This document shows, one piece after another, positions 55,695 to 64,000 of a stretch of DNA of 64,000 bases. Source of the stretch: Algibacter luteus (GTDB lineage: Bacteria > Bacteroidota > Bacteroidia > Flavobacteriales > Flavobacteriaceae); the NCBI RefSeq assembly GCF_900141715.1, contig NZ_FQYK01000008.1:1-64000 (forward strand), in the 5' to 3' direction. The first letter of the stretch is position 1, and every line of letters begins with the position of its first letter. Below the pieces are notes generated by a model. It had not been told where the DNA came from and ran no database searches. It saw only the letters and a list, made by a program, of their open reading frames with translations. A program made the position numbers and the translations under genes.

Positions 55695-56648
55695 TTAGAA
55701 TAAGCTTTCGATAATTTGAGTCTCAGAAATTCCTTCAGCTTCGGCTTTGTAATTCTTTATAATTCTATGGCGAAGAGTGCTTTGAGCAACCGCTTGAACA
55801 TTTTCAATATCGGGTGAAAATTTACCATGAATAGCAGCATGAGTTTTGGCAGCTAAAATTAAATTTTGCGATGCTCTAGGACCAGCACCCCAATCTAAAT
55901 ATGTTTTCACAAGCTCTGGTGCTTCCTTAGAATTTGGTCTTGTTTTGCCAACCATAGACACCGCATATTCAATGACATTATCTGCAACAGGAATTCTACG
56001 AATTAAATGCTGAAAATCTACAATCTGATTTGATGAGAATAAGGCATTGATAGTAACTTTTTCGTCGTTGGTAGTTGCTTTTACTACCTGAACCTCTTCT
56101 TCGTAAGAAGGGTATTCTAAATTTATAGCAAACATAAATCTATCTAACTGAGCTTCAGGCAACGGATACGTACCTTCTTGCTCGATAGGGTTTTGAGTGG
56201 CCAAAACAAAATAAGGTAATTCCAATTTATAATGATGACCTGCTACCGTAACCGCTCGTTCCTGCATAGCTTCTAATAAAGCGGCTTGTGTTTTTGGAGG
56301 TGTTCTGTTAATTTCATCTGCTAAAATAATATTAGCAAAAATAGGCCCTTTTATGAATTTAAAATGACGGTCTTCGTCTAATATTTCACTACCTAGAATA
56401 TCACTTGGCATTAAATCTGGAGTAAACTGAATACGTTTAAAATCTAACCCTAATGCTTGTGCAATGGTGTTCACCATCAAGGTTTTTGCTAAACCAGGTA
56501 CACCTATAAGCAACGAATGACCACCAGAAAATATTGAAATAAGTATTTGTGTTACAACTTCATCTTGACCAACAATAACCTTGGCAATTTCAGTTTTTAA
56601 TTCTTTAAATTTTTTTACAAAGTCCTCAATGGCAGCAACGTCACTCAT
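55695..56648 (-). CDS. MoxR-family AAA+ ATPase
   Basis: A 317-residue AAA+ chaperone-type ATPase. Walker A is GVPGLAKTLM, Walker B is IILADEINRTPP, and ALLEAMQERAVTV and VLATQNPIEQEGTYPLPEAQ are MoxR signatures; the arginine finger region is EAQLDRFMFAI. The C-terminal lid domain starts at about 215. MoxR proteins activate or mature partners, often together with DUF58 and VWA proteins; none lie downstream in this window. It is last in an operon of folding factors, 4 nt after the SurA-like gene. Confidence 0.95.
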   Translation of the reverse strand: MSDVAAIEDFVKKFKELKTEIAKVIVGQDEVVTQILISIFSGGHSLLIGVPGLAKTLMVNTIAQALGLDFKRIQFTPDLMPSDILGSEILDEDRHFKFIKGPIFANIILADEINRTPPKTQAALLEAMQERAVTVAGHHYKLELPYFVLATQNPIEQEGTYPLPEAQLDRFMFAINLEYPSYEEEVQVVKATTNDEKVTINALFSSNQIVDFQHLIRRIPVADNVIEYAVSMVGKTRPNSKEAPELVKTYLDWGAGPRASQNLILAAKTHAAIHGKFSPDIENVQAVAQSTLRHRIIKNYKAEAEGISETQIIESLF

Positions 56649-56652
56649 ATTA

Positions 56653-58101
56653 TTATTTTTTTAACCAGTTACCAGAAAAATCACAACCTCTATGCTCTTT
56701 ACTTATTTTAATATAAGTATCGAGTATTTTTTCATCTTGCCACTTTTCAATGGCTCTAATTTTCTTTTCCTCTAATGCTAAATCTTTAATTTTTAAAAAG
56801 TCACGTGCATAATCTGCCTTATGCTCATCAATTCTATCTGTAACCATTAAAATTTTAAATTTTACTTTACCAGTTCTATCTTCTTCACGCAGTACTAAAC
56901 TTACTTCGCCATCTTTTAAATTCTGAATTTGTGCATAAAGCTCTGGGTCCATTCTTGTTAATTCAAAATTATAATCTTGTGTAGTTGGGTTAATCAATTG
57001 CCCGCCATCATATTTTGTTTCTTTTTCATCACTCACTTCTCTTGCTGCTTCTGCAAATGTAATTTCTTCAGCTACAATTCGCTTTCTTACATTTTCTAGT
57101 CGCTCTTTAGCTTCATCTATAGCTTCGTCTGAAACTTTTGGAGTTAATAAAATATGGGCCACATCATATTCTTGTCCTCGTATTTTTTCTAGAGTAATAA
57201 TATGGTATCCAAAATCGGTTTTGAAAGGTTCTGAAACTTCACCTTCTTGTAAGGCGAAAGCAACCTGTCTAAACTCCTTAACCATACGCGGTTGTTTTCT
57301 ATTTAGCGTATACTTTCCACCTTTACTTGCAGATCCAGGATCTTGAGAATATAAGACTGCTTTAGAACGGAAACTTGCTCCCCTTTCGATTATATCCGCT
57401 TTAAATTGTCTTAACCTATCGATAACTCTTTTTATTTCTTCTTCTGAAACTTTAGGCTCTGCAACAATTTGAGCTACTTTTAGTTCTGTCCCAAATGTTG
57501 GCCGTTCATCTTCAGGAATCTTATTAAAAAATGTTCTTACTTCTTCTGGAGTAATCTCAATTTCTTCAACGATTTTAGATTGCATTCTTTGAGCTAATAA
57601 GTTCGATTTGTTAATTTCAAACATTTCATCTCTAAAGCTTTTTTCATCTTCTTTGTTATAAAATTCTAACAAACGCTCCATAGAACCATTTGTTTGCTGA
57701 AGAAACTGCTGAATTTGATAGTCTACATTTTTTCGTACTTCTGCATCAGATACAGGAATACTATCTTGAATGGCATGATGCGCGTACAATTTTCTTTCTA
57801 GCATTAAACCAAACAGTTGGCAATCATCAACGCCTTCAATAGAACCTCCTGCAGCTATTATTTGTTCTTTTTCTTTTTGAATATCAGACTCAAGAACTAT
57901 AAAATCTCCAACAACCGCAGCTACCCCGTCTACTTTTCTGGCTTTAGAGGTATCAACAGAATCCACTTTTTTGGCTACCTCCTTTACTTCATCATCAATG
58001 ATTTCTTGCGCATAAGTGGCACTCGCTAAAAAGGCAAAGCTTAAAACTAAAAGGGGTTTTAGGTTAATTGTATATTTCAAATTGTTTGTTTTTAATGGCA
58101 T
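56653..58101 (-). CDS. Periplasmic peptidyl-prolyl isomerase, SurA-like, two parvulin domains
   Basis: A 482-residue exported chaperone. The signal sequence is LKPLLVLSFAFLASATYAQ. A SurA-N-like region follows (about 58-185; DGVAAVVGDFIVLESDIQKE). Two parvulin/rotamase domains come next (about 205-310 with GSASKGGKYTLNR and VSEPFKTDFGYHIITLEK; about 315-415 with YDVAHILLTPKV and KYDGGQL). These proteins fold outer membrane barrels. The ATG start overlaps the preceding gene by 38 nt; a TTG at 58080 would remove most of the overlap, so the exact start is uncertain. Confidence 0.9.
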   Translation of the reverse strand: MPLKTNNLKYTINLKPLLVLSFAFLASATYAQEIIDDEVKEVAKKVDSVDTSKARKVDGVAAVVGDFIVLESDIQKEKEQIIAAGGSIEGVDDCQLFGLMLERKLYAHHAIQDSIPVSDAEVRKNVDYQIQQFLQQTNGSMERLLEFYNKEDEKSFRDEMFEINKSNLLAQRMQSKIVEEIEITPEEVRTFFNKIPEDERPTFGTELKVAQIVAEPKVSEEEIKRVIDRLRQFKADIIERGASFRSKAVLYSQDPGSASKGGKYTLNRKQPRMVKEFRQVAFALQEGEVSEPFKTDFGYHIITLEKIRGQEYDVAHILLTPKVSDEAIDEAKERLENVRKRIVAEEITFAEAAREVSDEKETKYDGGQLINPTTQDYNFELTRMDPELYAQIQNLKDGEVSLVLREEDRTGKVKFKILMVTDRIDEHKADYARDFLKIKDLALEEKKIRAIEKWQDEKILDTYIKISKEHRGCDFSGNWLKK

Positions 58102-58915
58102 CTTTTGTGATATCTTTTTCTAATTCTTTTATCAGTTCTAATTTTCGCTTATTAATTACTATCTGGTCTATTGTAGGCTTTACATACTCTAACGGCGCAG
58201 TATCATTTCTTACAAGTACATCATTAATTTGCATCAAATATACTCCTAATGAATCTTTGAGTTGTACAAAATTAGATTTTTTTAACAGTTGATTTTTGTT
58301 TTCAGAATTTACCGCAGGTATTTTCCTTATAACATGACTAAGTTTAATCCAAATAGAGTCATTAAACGAATAGGATTTAAACTGAATAGAAATAGAATCT
58401 AGAAGCTTTTTATCTTTATCATTATAACGTTTAAAGCGTGTTTGAATATCATCATAATTAATAATATTTTCATCGATATGCACGTAACGAAACTTCAGAA
58501 GTTCTTCGTTTAATTTGAACACCTCTTTATTGGCTTCATAATATTGTTGCGCTTCATTTAAAGGAACAGTGGTGTCAATACTTCGTTTGACTAAGGCTTC
58601 AATATATGCTTTTGAGTATAAATCATTTTTATATTGAACAACCAATTTATTGAATGCCTCTTGTTTCTCTTCGCTTAAGTTAAGTTTTGCGCCATCAACA
58701 AATAATTGTTGTGTAGCCCATTTATTAATAAAGTTTTGAACCAAAAGTGTACTGTCTTCTTTTGATATTCCTTCTGCCAAAATATCTTCTATGTCTTCTT
58801 GATACAGGTAATTTTCATTGACCCTTGCAATTGGAGTACCATCTACTGATTTTTTAATAAAATCACAAGAACATACTAAAACAAATAGCCCTATTAAAAA
58901 GTGTTTTATTCGCAC
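58064..58915 (-). CDS. Lipoprotein, SurA-N/PPIase-like chaperone without an evident rotamase core
   Basis: A 283-residue lipoprotein: the signal FLIGLFVLVCSC has a lipobox with Cys at about 17, and the next residues (DFIKK) carry no LES-type export signal. The body has a SurA-N-like segment (PIARVNENYLYQEDIEDILA) and long helices (FNKLVVQYKNDLYSKAYIEA). The parvulin core signatures (GG..G, F..GYHI) are missing, so it is probably a non-catalytic chaperone. It lies between two genuine parvulin genes (2 nt and an overlap), pointing to a joint role in outer membrane or secreted protein folding. Confidence 0.8.
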   Translation of the reverse strand: MRIKHFLIGLFVLVCSCDFIKKSVDGTPIARVNENYLYQEDIEDILAEGISKEDSTLLVQNFINKWATQQLFVDGAKLNLSEEKQEAFNKLVVQYKNDLYSKAYIEALVKRSIDTTVPLNEAQQYYEANKEVFKLNEELLKFRYVHIDENIINYDDIQTRFKRYNDKDKKLLDSISIQFKSYSFNDSIWIKLSHVIRKIPAVNSENKNQLLKKSNFVQLKDSLGVYLMQINDVLVRNDTAPLEYVKPTIDQIVINKRKLELIKELEKDITKDAIKNKQFEIYN

Positions 58916-58917
58916 GT

Positions 58918-60867
58918 TTATTGTTTTTGTTTTGATTTTATATCGCTAAGCACGTCTTCATTAACCTTAACAACATATTTGGCTTTCAAATCATTAAGCC
59001 ATTTCTCTTCTTTGTAATTTTGATAATCACTAATTACTTTCCCTTTAGCTTCGTTGAAAGACTTTTGTTCTTTGGGTAAAACCTCGTTAACTTTTACAAC
59101 TACAAAACTATCATTATGTTTATATATTTTAGAAACTCCTTTTTTAAATTCAAATGCTTCTGGTAGTGCTTGATGTTCAGCATCCATAACATCCGAAGTA
59201 AAAATCACATCAATCTTATCATTACCATTTACAAGGGATTTAATTTGATCTAACTTCATGTTTTTGCTTAACAGTTTGGATACTTTTTTTAGTGTTTTTT
59301 GTTTGGTTGAAACTGCAACCACTGCATTAATCCTTTCTGGTTTAAAATAGTTAGCCTTGTTTTTCTCATAAAAACGCTCAATTTCTATGGAATCTGATTT
59401 TGATGAATTCCAGATAGTATTTTCCATTAAATCAAATAACAACAATCCATCCCTATACTCTGCAACAATGTTTGCATAATCTTCATTTTCAGATTCTAAA
59501 TGATCTTCTTGATACTTTATCAAACTTTCCTTTAAGAATGATTGATATTTATCTGAAACTATTGTTTCGAAAGGTGCTTCTTTTGTTCTTAGACGTTGTG
59601 TGTTTAGCAAATAAACTGCAAAATCATTGTTAGTAAATTGCTTATCTCCTATTTTTATTAAAGACTCACGACCATTAAAATTATCAGGCAAACTCCAAGT
59701 CCTCTTAAAATAATCGTTGTTTAATATTGATACGAAATACTCCAAATTTGGTTCAACTCCAATATTATATTTTAATTTAAGTTTATTGATTAACGCCTCA
59801 TCTATTAACTTCGATCTATCATCTCGTTTAACCTTTTCTACCAATTCCGGTTTCATTTCTTCAAAACTCGGCACATTAGTAATCTTATGAAGTTTTACAA
59901 TATGCCAACCAAACTCTGTTTTAAAAGGCTCGGATACATCCCCTTCTTTTTCTAAATTAAAAGCTACATCTTCAAAAGCTTTGGCTCTTATTTGTCCTCC
60001 AGAAAATGGTTTTAATTTCCCTCCATTTGGTGCTGAATTTTTATCGTCTGAAAACTGTTTCGCCAAACTTTCAAACGATTCTCCTTGCGTCAATTTTTTA
60101 TAAATTTCTTGAATTTTAACTTCGGGCTTTTCACTTAAAGAATCTTGATTTTTTTCAACTAGCATAATGTGAGCCACGGTTCGCTCTCCTCTAGATTTAC
60201 GCTTATCAAGTACATTAACAATGTGATATCCAAAACGGGTTCTAAATGGCTCCGAGATGTCTCCGACATTTGTATTAAACGCTACGTTTTCAAATTTATA
60301 CACCATTTTAAAGCCCGTAAAATAACCTAGTTTTTCCCCAAAAAGAGTTTGACCATTATGCACTTCTGCCCTAACCTTTTCAAAACCTTCATTTAATGCT
60401 CTATCTCTTAACTTAAGGATTTCAGTATAAGCTTTAAGGGTATCTTGTGGGGTTGCGTTTTCATTTACCTTTACTAAAATATGATCCGCATTCACTTCAT
60501 ATGACATTCGGTTATACGCTTCTTTTACCAACGCATCGGTAACTTTCGAATCTGTAATGTAGTTTTTAGCTAATTGTTTTTTGTATTTATCTAGCTCTTT
60601 TAAATACGACGGTTTTTTATCTAATCCTAAACTTTTTGCTTCTTTTAATTTAAGCTTGTAATTTGTAAATAGCTTTAAATATTCATCAATATTTTTTTGA
60701 GAATCATCTTGTACTAAATCTAAGTTTTTATTATAAACTCTTAAAAACTCGGATGTATAAACAGGTTCATCCGCAACGGTAAATAGTACATCGTTCTTAA
60801 CCGATTGCCCATTTAATTGCATAATTAAGCAAGCCAAAAATAATGTTAATGAATATTTTAATTTCAT
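58918..60867 (-). CDS. Periplasmic peptidyl-prolyl isomerase with tandem parvulin domains
   Basis: About 649 residues from ATG 60867; ATG 60891 is also in frame but would put eight polar residues before the signal peptide (LKYSLTLFLACLIMQLNGQ). An N-terminal helical region is followed by two parvulin domains: about 130-235 (ADHILVKVNENA, EKLGYFTGFKMVYKFE, GDISEPFRTRFGYHIVNV) and about 240-345 (AHIMLVEKNQD, NGGKLKPFSGGQ, FKTEFGWHIVKLHK). The C-terminal 250 residues hold a third, degenerate repeat. First in the four-gene operon with the lipoprotein, SurA-like and MoxR genes. Confidence 0.92.
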   Translation of the reverse strand: MKLKYSLTLFLACLIMQLNGQSVKNDVLFTVADEPVYTSEFLRVYNKNLDLVQDDSQKNIDEYLKLFTNYKLKLKEAKSLGLDKKPSYLKELDKYKKQLAKNYITDSKVTDALVKEAYNRMSYEVNADHILVKVNENATPQDTLKAYTEILKLRDRALNEGFEKVRAEVHNGQTLFGEKLGYFTGFKMVYKFENVAFNTNVGDISEPFRTRFGYHIVNVLDKRKSRGERTVAHIMLVEKNQDSLSEKPEVKIQEIYKKLTQGESFESLAKQFSDDKNSAPNGGKLKPFSGGQIRAKAFEDVAFNLEKEGDVSEPFKTEFGWHIVKLHKITNVPSFEEMKPELVEKVKRDDRSKLIDEALINKLKLKYNIGVEPNLEYFVSILNNDYFKRTWSLPDNFNGRESLIKIGDKQFTNNDFAVYLLNTQRLRTKEAPFETIVSDKYQSFLKESLIKYQEDHLESENEDYANIVAEYRDGLLLFDLMENTIWNSSKSDSIEIERFYEKNKANYFKPERINAVVAVSTKQKTLKKVSKLLSKNMKLDQIKSLVNGNDKIDVIFTSDVMDAEHQALPEAFEFKKGVSKIYKHNDSFVVVKVNEVLPKEQKSFNEAKGKVISDYQNYKEEKWLNDLKAKYVVKVNEDVLSDIKSKQKQ

Positions 60868-61096
60868 CTGTTCAATCTTTATTAATTTCATAGGTAAATC
60901 GTCATTTACTAATAATTAATTATATTAAAATCAACTTAATTATTAATGCTAATTTCTTGGAGTATTTTTTTTTCAACGATTACAAAAATACTAATATAAA
61001 CCTATAATACAAGTTGTTTTGCAAACGATTAGAAAAAGTAAATATTATACCTAATAAACATAAAAACATATATATAAATTGTATTTTTAATTCAGC

Positions 61097-61104
61097 TATA
61101 TTTG
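61097..61104 (+). promoter_or_regulatory. -7 element of the small gene at 61148
   Basis: TATATTTG lies 43 nt upstream of the start codon; no clear -33. Confidence 0.5.
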
Positions 61105-61147
61105 GAATATAGATTAACCAGTATTATCAATAAAAGTGAAACCTTAA

Positions 61148-61387
61148 ATGCGAAAATTAAAACTTATTTGGGATTTTCATGGACCCGATGCTCTTAAAAT
61201 TGCTGAACATCATGAAATCCACCTCAAAGAATACATAAAACTTGAAGATTTAAATATTAATTTAACTGGATGTGAAGTTTTATCCAACAATCATTCTATA
61301 GCCTTTTTAGTTGTTGATGAAGACCAAATGAAGCCTATTAGAGATGCTTTAAAACCGCATAGAGGACAAATTTATTCTATTGCATAA
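61148..61387 (+). CDS. Small conserved-looking protein of unknown function
   Basis: A 79-residue soluble protein beginning MRKLKLIWDFHGPDALKIAE with several His (EHHEIHLKEYI) and ending KPHRGQIYSIA. The pattern strand-helix-strand-helix-strand suggests a small alpha/beta fold. No signal peptide or membrane segment. It stands alone with its own promoter and is not near any related gene. I do not recognise the family. Confidence 0.7.
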   Translation: MRKLKLIWDFHGPDALKIAEHHEIHLKEYIKLEDLNINLTGCEVLSNNHSIAFLVVDEDQMKPIRDALKPHRGQIYSIA

Positions 61388-61514
61388 AAACGAAAGCAAA
61401 ATATGATAATATTGGAAATAATTGGGCGATTATCTATTTTAAAAGCAACCAAATAAACCATAATAAAACGTTAACTATTGAGTTATAAGTTATAACTAAC
61501 CATATTACTACGTA

Positions 61515-62111
61515 ATGAAAATTACAAAATCTATAAAACAACTGGTTTGCTTTTTTAGTATTGTAAGCTTACATTTCTCTGTAAAAGCGCAGACACCAGA
61601 AACTGACAATTCTACTCATGAAAAATGGGAATTTGTTTTAGAAGATACGGGCGATATTTTACAAATAGCCATCCCATCAATTGCTGGTTTAACAACGATA
61701 ATAAAAAAAGATTGGAAAGGCACCAAACAGTTTGCTTTATCTTATGGCACTAGTTTTATTGTTACGCATTCATTGAAAAAAATAATTAAAAAAGAACGTC
61801 CTGAAGGGCGGAATTTATTCGATGCGTTTCCCTCAGGTCACACCACTTCTGCGTTTTCCGGAGCTTCATTCATTCAACGACGCTATGGATGGAAATACGG
61901 CAAATGGGCTTATTTAGGTGCTGCAATTGTAGGAGTTAGTAGAATGGAAGGACCAGATGGATGGCACGACCTTTGGGATGTTTTAGCTGGAGCACTGGTT
62001 GGCATTGGTAGTACTTATTTATTTACGACAGAATATCAAAGAGAGCATATGGAAATGGGTTTTTCTACAAATAAAGATGGGTTTTTAATCGCTTTTAGAT
62101 ATAAATTCTAA
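61515..62111 (+). CDS. PAP2-family phosphatase
   Basis: A 198-residue exported protein: signal segment QLVCFFSIVSLHFSVKAQ, then the PAP2 motifs KKIIKKERPEGRN, FPSGHTTSAFSG and SRMEGPDGWHDLWDVLAGAL. The third motif has seven residues between SR and His rather than the usual five, so the loop is slightly longer. The family dephosphorylates lipid phosphates such as undecaprenyl pyrophosphate or phosphatidic acid at the periplasmic face. It lacks the full six-helix membrane set, which points to a soluble or peripheral form. The DUF368 transporters elsewhere in the window act on the same lipid, but are not linked genetically. Confidence 0.9.
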   Translation: MKITKSIKQLVCFFSIVSLHFSVKAQTPETDNSTHEKWEFVLEDTGDILQIAIPSIAGLTTIIKKDWKGTKQFALSYGTSFIVTHSLKKIIKKERPEGRNLFDAFPSGHTTSAFSGASFIQRRYGWKYGKWAYLGAAIVGVSRMEGPDGWHDLWDVLAGALVGIGSTYLFTTEYQREHMEMGFSTNKDGFLIAFRYKF

Positions 62112-63008
62112 TTAAGTATTTATAACCAATTTATAGCCAATACCACGTACATTCACAATTTTCAATTTAGAATCAAATTCTAATTTCTTTCTTAGCTTCG
62201 ATATAAAAACATCTACGGTTCTGCCGATATAATCGCCATCATCACCCCAAACCATGTTTAAGATTACATCGCGCTCTACAGTATCATTAACCGACTTGTA
62301 AAGTAAATGAAGTAATTCTGCCTCTTTACTTGTTAATTCTATTTTTTGGTTGTCGATGATAAGCTCTGTATTGTTTTTATCAAAATGATAAGCCCCTAAT
62401 GAAATCAAATTAGAATTAAATTTCTTCTTTAAAGATTGTTTCCTTTTATAAAAGAAAATTATTAAAATAATAATTACTAGTGCTAAAATAATTGCATAAA
62501 AACCGTTGCCAAATTCTTGAGGATTTGAGTCACTATTTAATAAAGTGATAAATTCTGCGCCAGAAAGCTCTTCATCTATTATGGTGAATAAAATATTATA
62601 GCACGATTTTGGTTGTATTCTGCCACCACAAGGAATAATATCAAGTTTTGAGGTTTCGTTAACTTCAAAACTGTAAATAATTTCAGAAGTATTGCAATGT
62701 TCTACCTCAACAATATAATTATTAGCAATTTCCGTATCATCTACAATATCTTTTACCATGGCCACTAAACCTTCAGAAGTAAAAGCAAAATCAGATTCAA
62801 ATTGTATTCTATATTGATTGTTTTCTTTAATAACTGGCAACACCCTTGAAGTGCTATCCGAAACGCTTTGTAGAATTTTATGCCCTAGCATACGAAGCGC
62901 TACTTCAATATGTTTGTCTTTTAAAGAATTTTGTGCATTCAAACTCCCTGCAAATAGCAATAAGCACGAAAAAATACCAATTTTTGATCTAAAATACCCC
63001 AAATTCAT
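62112..63008 (-). CDS. Membrane-anchored winged-helix transcription regulator (C-terminal DNA-binding domain)
   Basis: A 298-residue single-pass protein. Signal peptide at about 1-26 (SCLLLFAGSLNAQ), a periplasmic domain with cysteines (VEHCNTSEI, IPCGGRIQPKSCYNI), a membrane segment (about 168-190; YAIILALVIIILIIFFYK), a basic stretch (KRKQSLKKKF) and a cytoplasmic OmpR/PhoB-type winged helix (about 200-298; IELTSKEAELLHLLYKSVND, DVILNMVWGDDGDYIGRTVD, VFISKLRKKL, VNVRGIGYKLV). ToxR and CadC carry this domain at the N-terminus, so the order is reversed. It is a one-component sensor; the signal is unknown. A -7 (TAGTTTTG, complement of 63013-63020) lies 4 nt before the ATG, implying an almost leaderless mRNA. 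It is divergent from the gene at 63141. Confidence 0.9.
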   Translation of the reverse strand: MNLGYFRSKIGIFSCLLLFAGSLNAQNSLKDKHIEVALRMLGHKILQSVSDSTSRVLPVIKENNQYRIQFESDFAFTSEGLVAMVKDIVDDTEIANNYIVEVEHCNTSEIIYSFEVNETSKLDIIPCGGRIQPKSCYNILFTIIDEELSGAEFITLLNSDSNPQEFGNGFYAIILALVIIILIIFFYKRKQSLKKKFNSNLISLGAYHFDKNNTELIIDNQKIELTSKEAELLHLLYKSVNDTVERDVILNMVWGDDGDYIGRTVDVFISKLRKKLEFDSKLKIVNVRGIGYKLVINT

Positions 63009-63104
63009 TTTACAAAACTATGGTATTAAACGACAATTAATAATGATTTACACAAAATTTACATTAATTTACAATCGTTTAAACAGTTAATTTTCTAGAA
63101 GTTA

Positions 63105-63112
63105 TAGATTTG
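63105..63112 (+). promoter_or_regulatory. -7 element of the TonB-C-like gene
   Basis: TAGATTTG, 28 nt before the start codon, in the 132-nt intergenic region shared with the divergent regulator. Confidence 0.5.
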
Positions 63113-63140
63113 ATAGAAATTAATCAAAAGAACAACAGTT

Positions 63141-63923
63141 ATGAAAAAATCAATTATAATTACTTGTATCGTTATTGCAGCCATTAGTTTTTTCGGTTTT
63201 AATTATCTGAGTCAAAACAAAAGTGATGAAAAGGCCCTAAATATTGCGAGTATTGAAGTTACTACTGAAGCCAAAAAATCTGATGCAGATTTTATTTATG
63301 GTATAGGTCCTAGATTTGGTCCTATTAAGAAAGAAATTATACATAACGATTTATCAATCACTCATTTTTTAGACGACATGCAACAAGATAGAATTACCTC
63401 TATAGAATCTATTGAATTGATAGTTATTGAAAACGACGTAGAATCTAATAAGCGAATTAAAGCTAAAAGTAGTGAATTTAACGAAGCACAAATTAACTTG
63501 CTTAAATCCATTAATTATTCTGATGGATTTAAACTAAGAATTGATTACAAAGAAAAACATTTTGGATCGACTGAATTATTTGATGCCTATTCTACGCCAC
63601 ACCATACAGTTGTTCCAGAAACACAAGCCGAATATATTTATGGAAAATCTGCCTTAATTAATTTCTTTGTTGAAAACACTAAAGCAGCTACTGCTCAAAT
63701 TCCTGAAGACAAACTTAAACCTGCCAAGTTATATTTTACTGTAACTAAAGAAGGAAGCATTGAAAATGTGAATTTAGACAGATCTCCAGGATTTCCTGAA
63801 ATTGATGATTTAATGACACTGTTAATTTCTGAAACTCCAGGTGGATGGATTCCTGCTTCCAATGCTAAAGGTGATAATGTAGACCAAGAATTGGTAGTTT
63901 CTTTTGGTTTAATGGGTTGCTAA
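63141..63923 (+). CDS. Anchored periplasmic protein with TonB-C-like C-terminus
   Basis: A 260-residue protein with an N-terminal membrane anchor (IIITCIVIAAISFFGFNYL) and a periplasmic body. The last 80 residues (AKLYFTVTKEGSIENVNLDR, GFPEIDDLMTLLISETPGGW, VDQELVVSFGLMGC) resemble a TonB C-terminal domain, but there is no proline-rich linker and no ExbB/ExbD gene nearby, so classical energy transduction is doubtful. Its start faces the membrane-anchored regulator across 132 nt; it is the most likely target or partner of that regulator. Confidence 0.8.
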   Translation: MKKSIIITCIVIAAISFFGFNYLSQNKSDEKALNIASIEVTTEAKKSDADFIYGIGPRFGPIKKEIIHNDLSITHFLDDMQQDRITSIESIELIVIENDVESNKRIKAKSSEFNEAQINLLKSINYSDGFKLRIDYKEKHFGSTELFDAYSTPHHTVVPETQAEYIYGKSALINFFVENTKAATAQIPEDKLKPAKLYFTVTKEGSIENVNLDRSPGFPEIDDLMTLLISETPGGWIPASNAKGDNVDQELVVSFGLMGC

Positions 63924-63943
63924 TCCATATAAAATAAGATCAT

Positions 63944-63979
63944 AAAAAAGCTTCGGATTAATTTTCGAAGCTTTTTTTA
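63944..63979 (+). terminator. Rho-independent terminator after the TonB-C-like gene
   Basis: AAAAAAGCTTCG / CGAAGCTTTTTT (12-bp stem, 10-nt loop) has A- and T-runs on both sides and can serve both strands. Confidence 0.9.
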
Positions 63980-64000
63980 ATACTTTTTTTAGGATATTGC

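Overview
The window (about one third G+C) reads as chromosome of a Bacteroidota member of the family Flavobacteriaceae. The grounds are giant secreted proteins with a type IX secretion (T9SS) type A C-terminus, an Oar-like TonB-dependent receptor, an rpsF-rpsR-rplI cluster without ssb or priB, promoters of the Bacteroidota form (TTG/TTTG, about 20 bp, TAnnTTTG), and housekeeping neighbours typical of marine flavobacteria. No genus is claimed. No rRNA, tRNA, CRISPR array, transposase or phage gene was found.

Layout. 1-16.6 kb is a secretion-cargo array: the 3' end of one T9SS protein, then three paralogous giants (2063, 1063 and 1963 aa) with unrelated N-terminal modules and a common C-terminal module (LamG jelly roll, a roughly 450-residue conserved block, T9SS sorting domain). 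They share upstream boxes and a leader motif. A fourth copy of promoter and leader lies at 16.5-16.74 kb with no gene behind it. 16.7-44.2 kb is core: hisS, a small conserved protein, the TonB receptor, ribosomal genes, a LytTR regulator, priA, yihY, nadC, rlmH, hpf, rdgB, rsh, a Fur regulator, purA, an OstA/LptA-like protein with an extra C-terminal jelly-roll-like domain, a class III aminotransferase, a TPR protein, two DUF368 undecaprenyl-phosphate transporters, aroE and a DUF349 protein. mazG follows at 44.25 kb.

45.1-49.8 kb is the clearest accessory region: a four-gene, overlapping operon with a control-type HTH protein, a C5-cytosine methyltransferase, an unusual protein combining an EVE/PUA-like N-terminus with a PD-(D/E)XK nuclease, and a Sau3AI/MutH-type endonuclease (probable GATC specificity). 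Imperfect attC-like hairpins and a pair of inverted 9-mers bound it, as if it had entered as a cassette. Next to it is the larger of two copies of a dispersed intergenic element with conserved ends; the other copy is at 18.76 kb.

50.1-55.3 kb holds two different aconitases in tandem. 55.7-60.9 kb is an envelope operon with three peptidyl-prolyl-isomerase-type chaperones and a MoxR ATPase. The window ends with a small unknown protein, a PAP2 phosphatase, and a divergent pair: a membrane-anchored winged-helix regulator whose DNA-binding domain is C-terminal, and a secreted or anchored protein with a TonB-C-like end.

The strongest candidates for something undescribed are the restriction operon with its third, nuclease-like gene; the cassette-like hairpins around it; the two-copy intergenic element; and the promoter-boxed T9SS array with its empty fourth slot.
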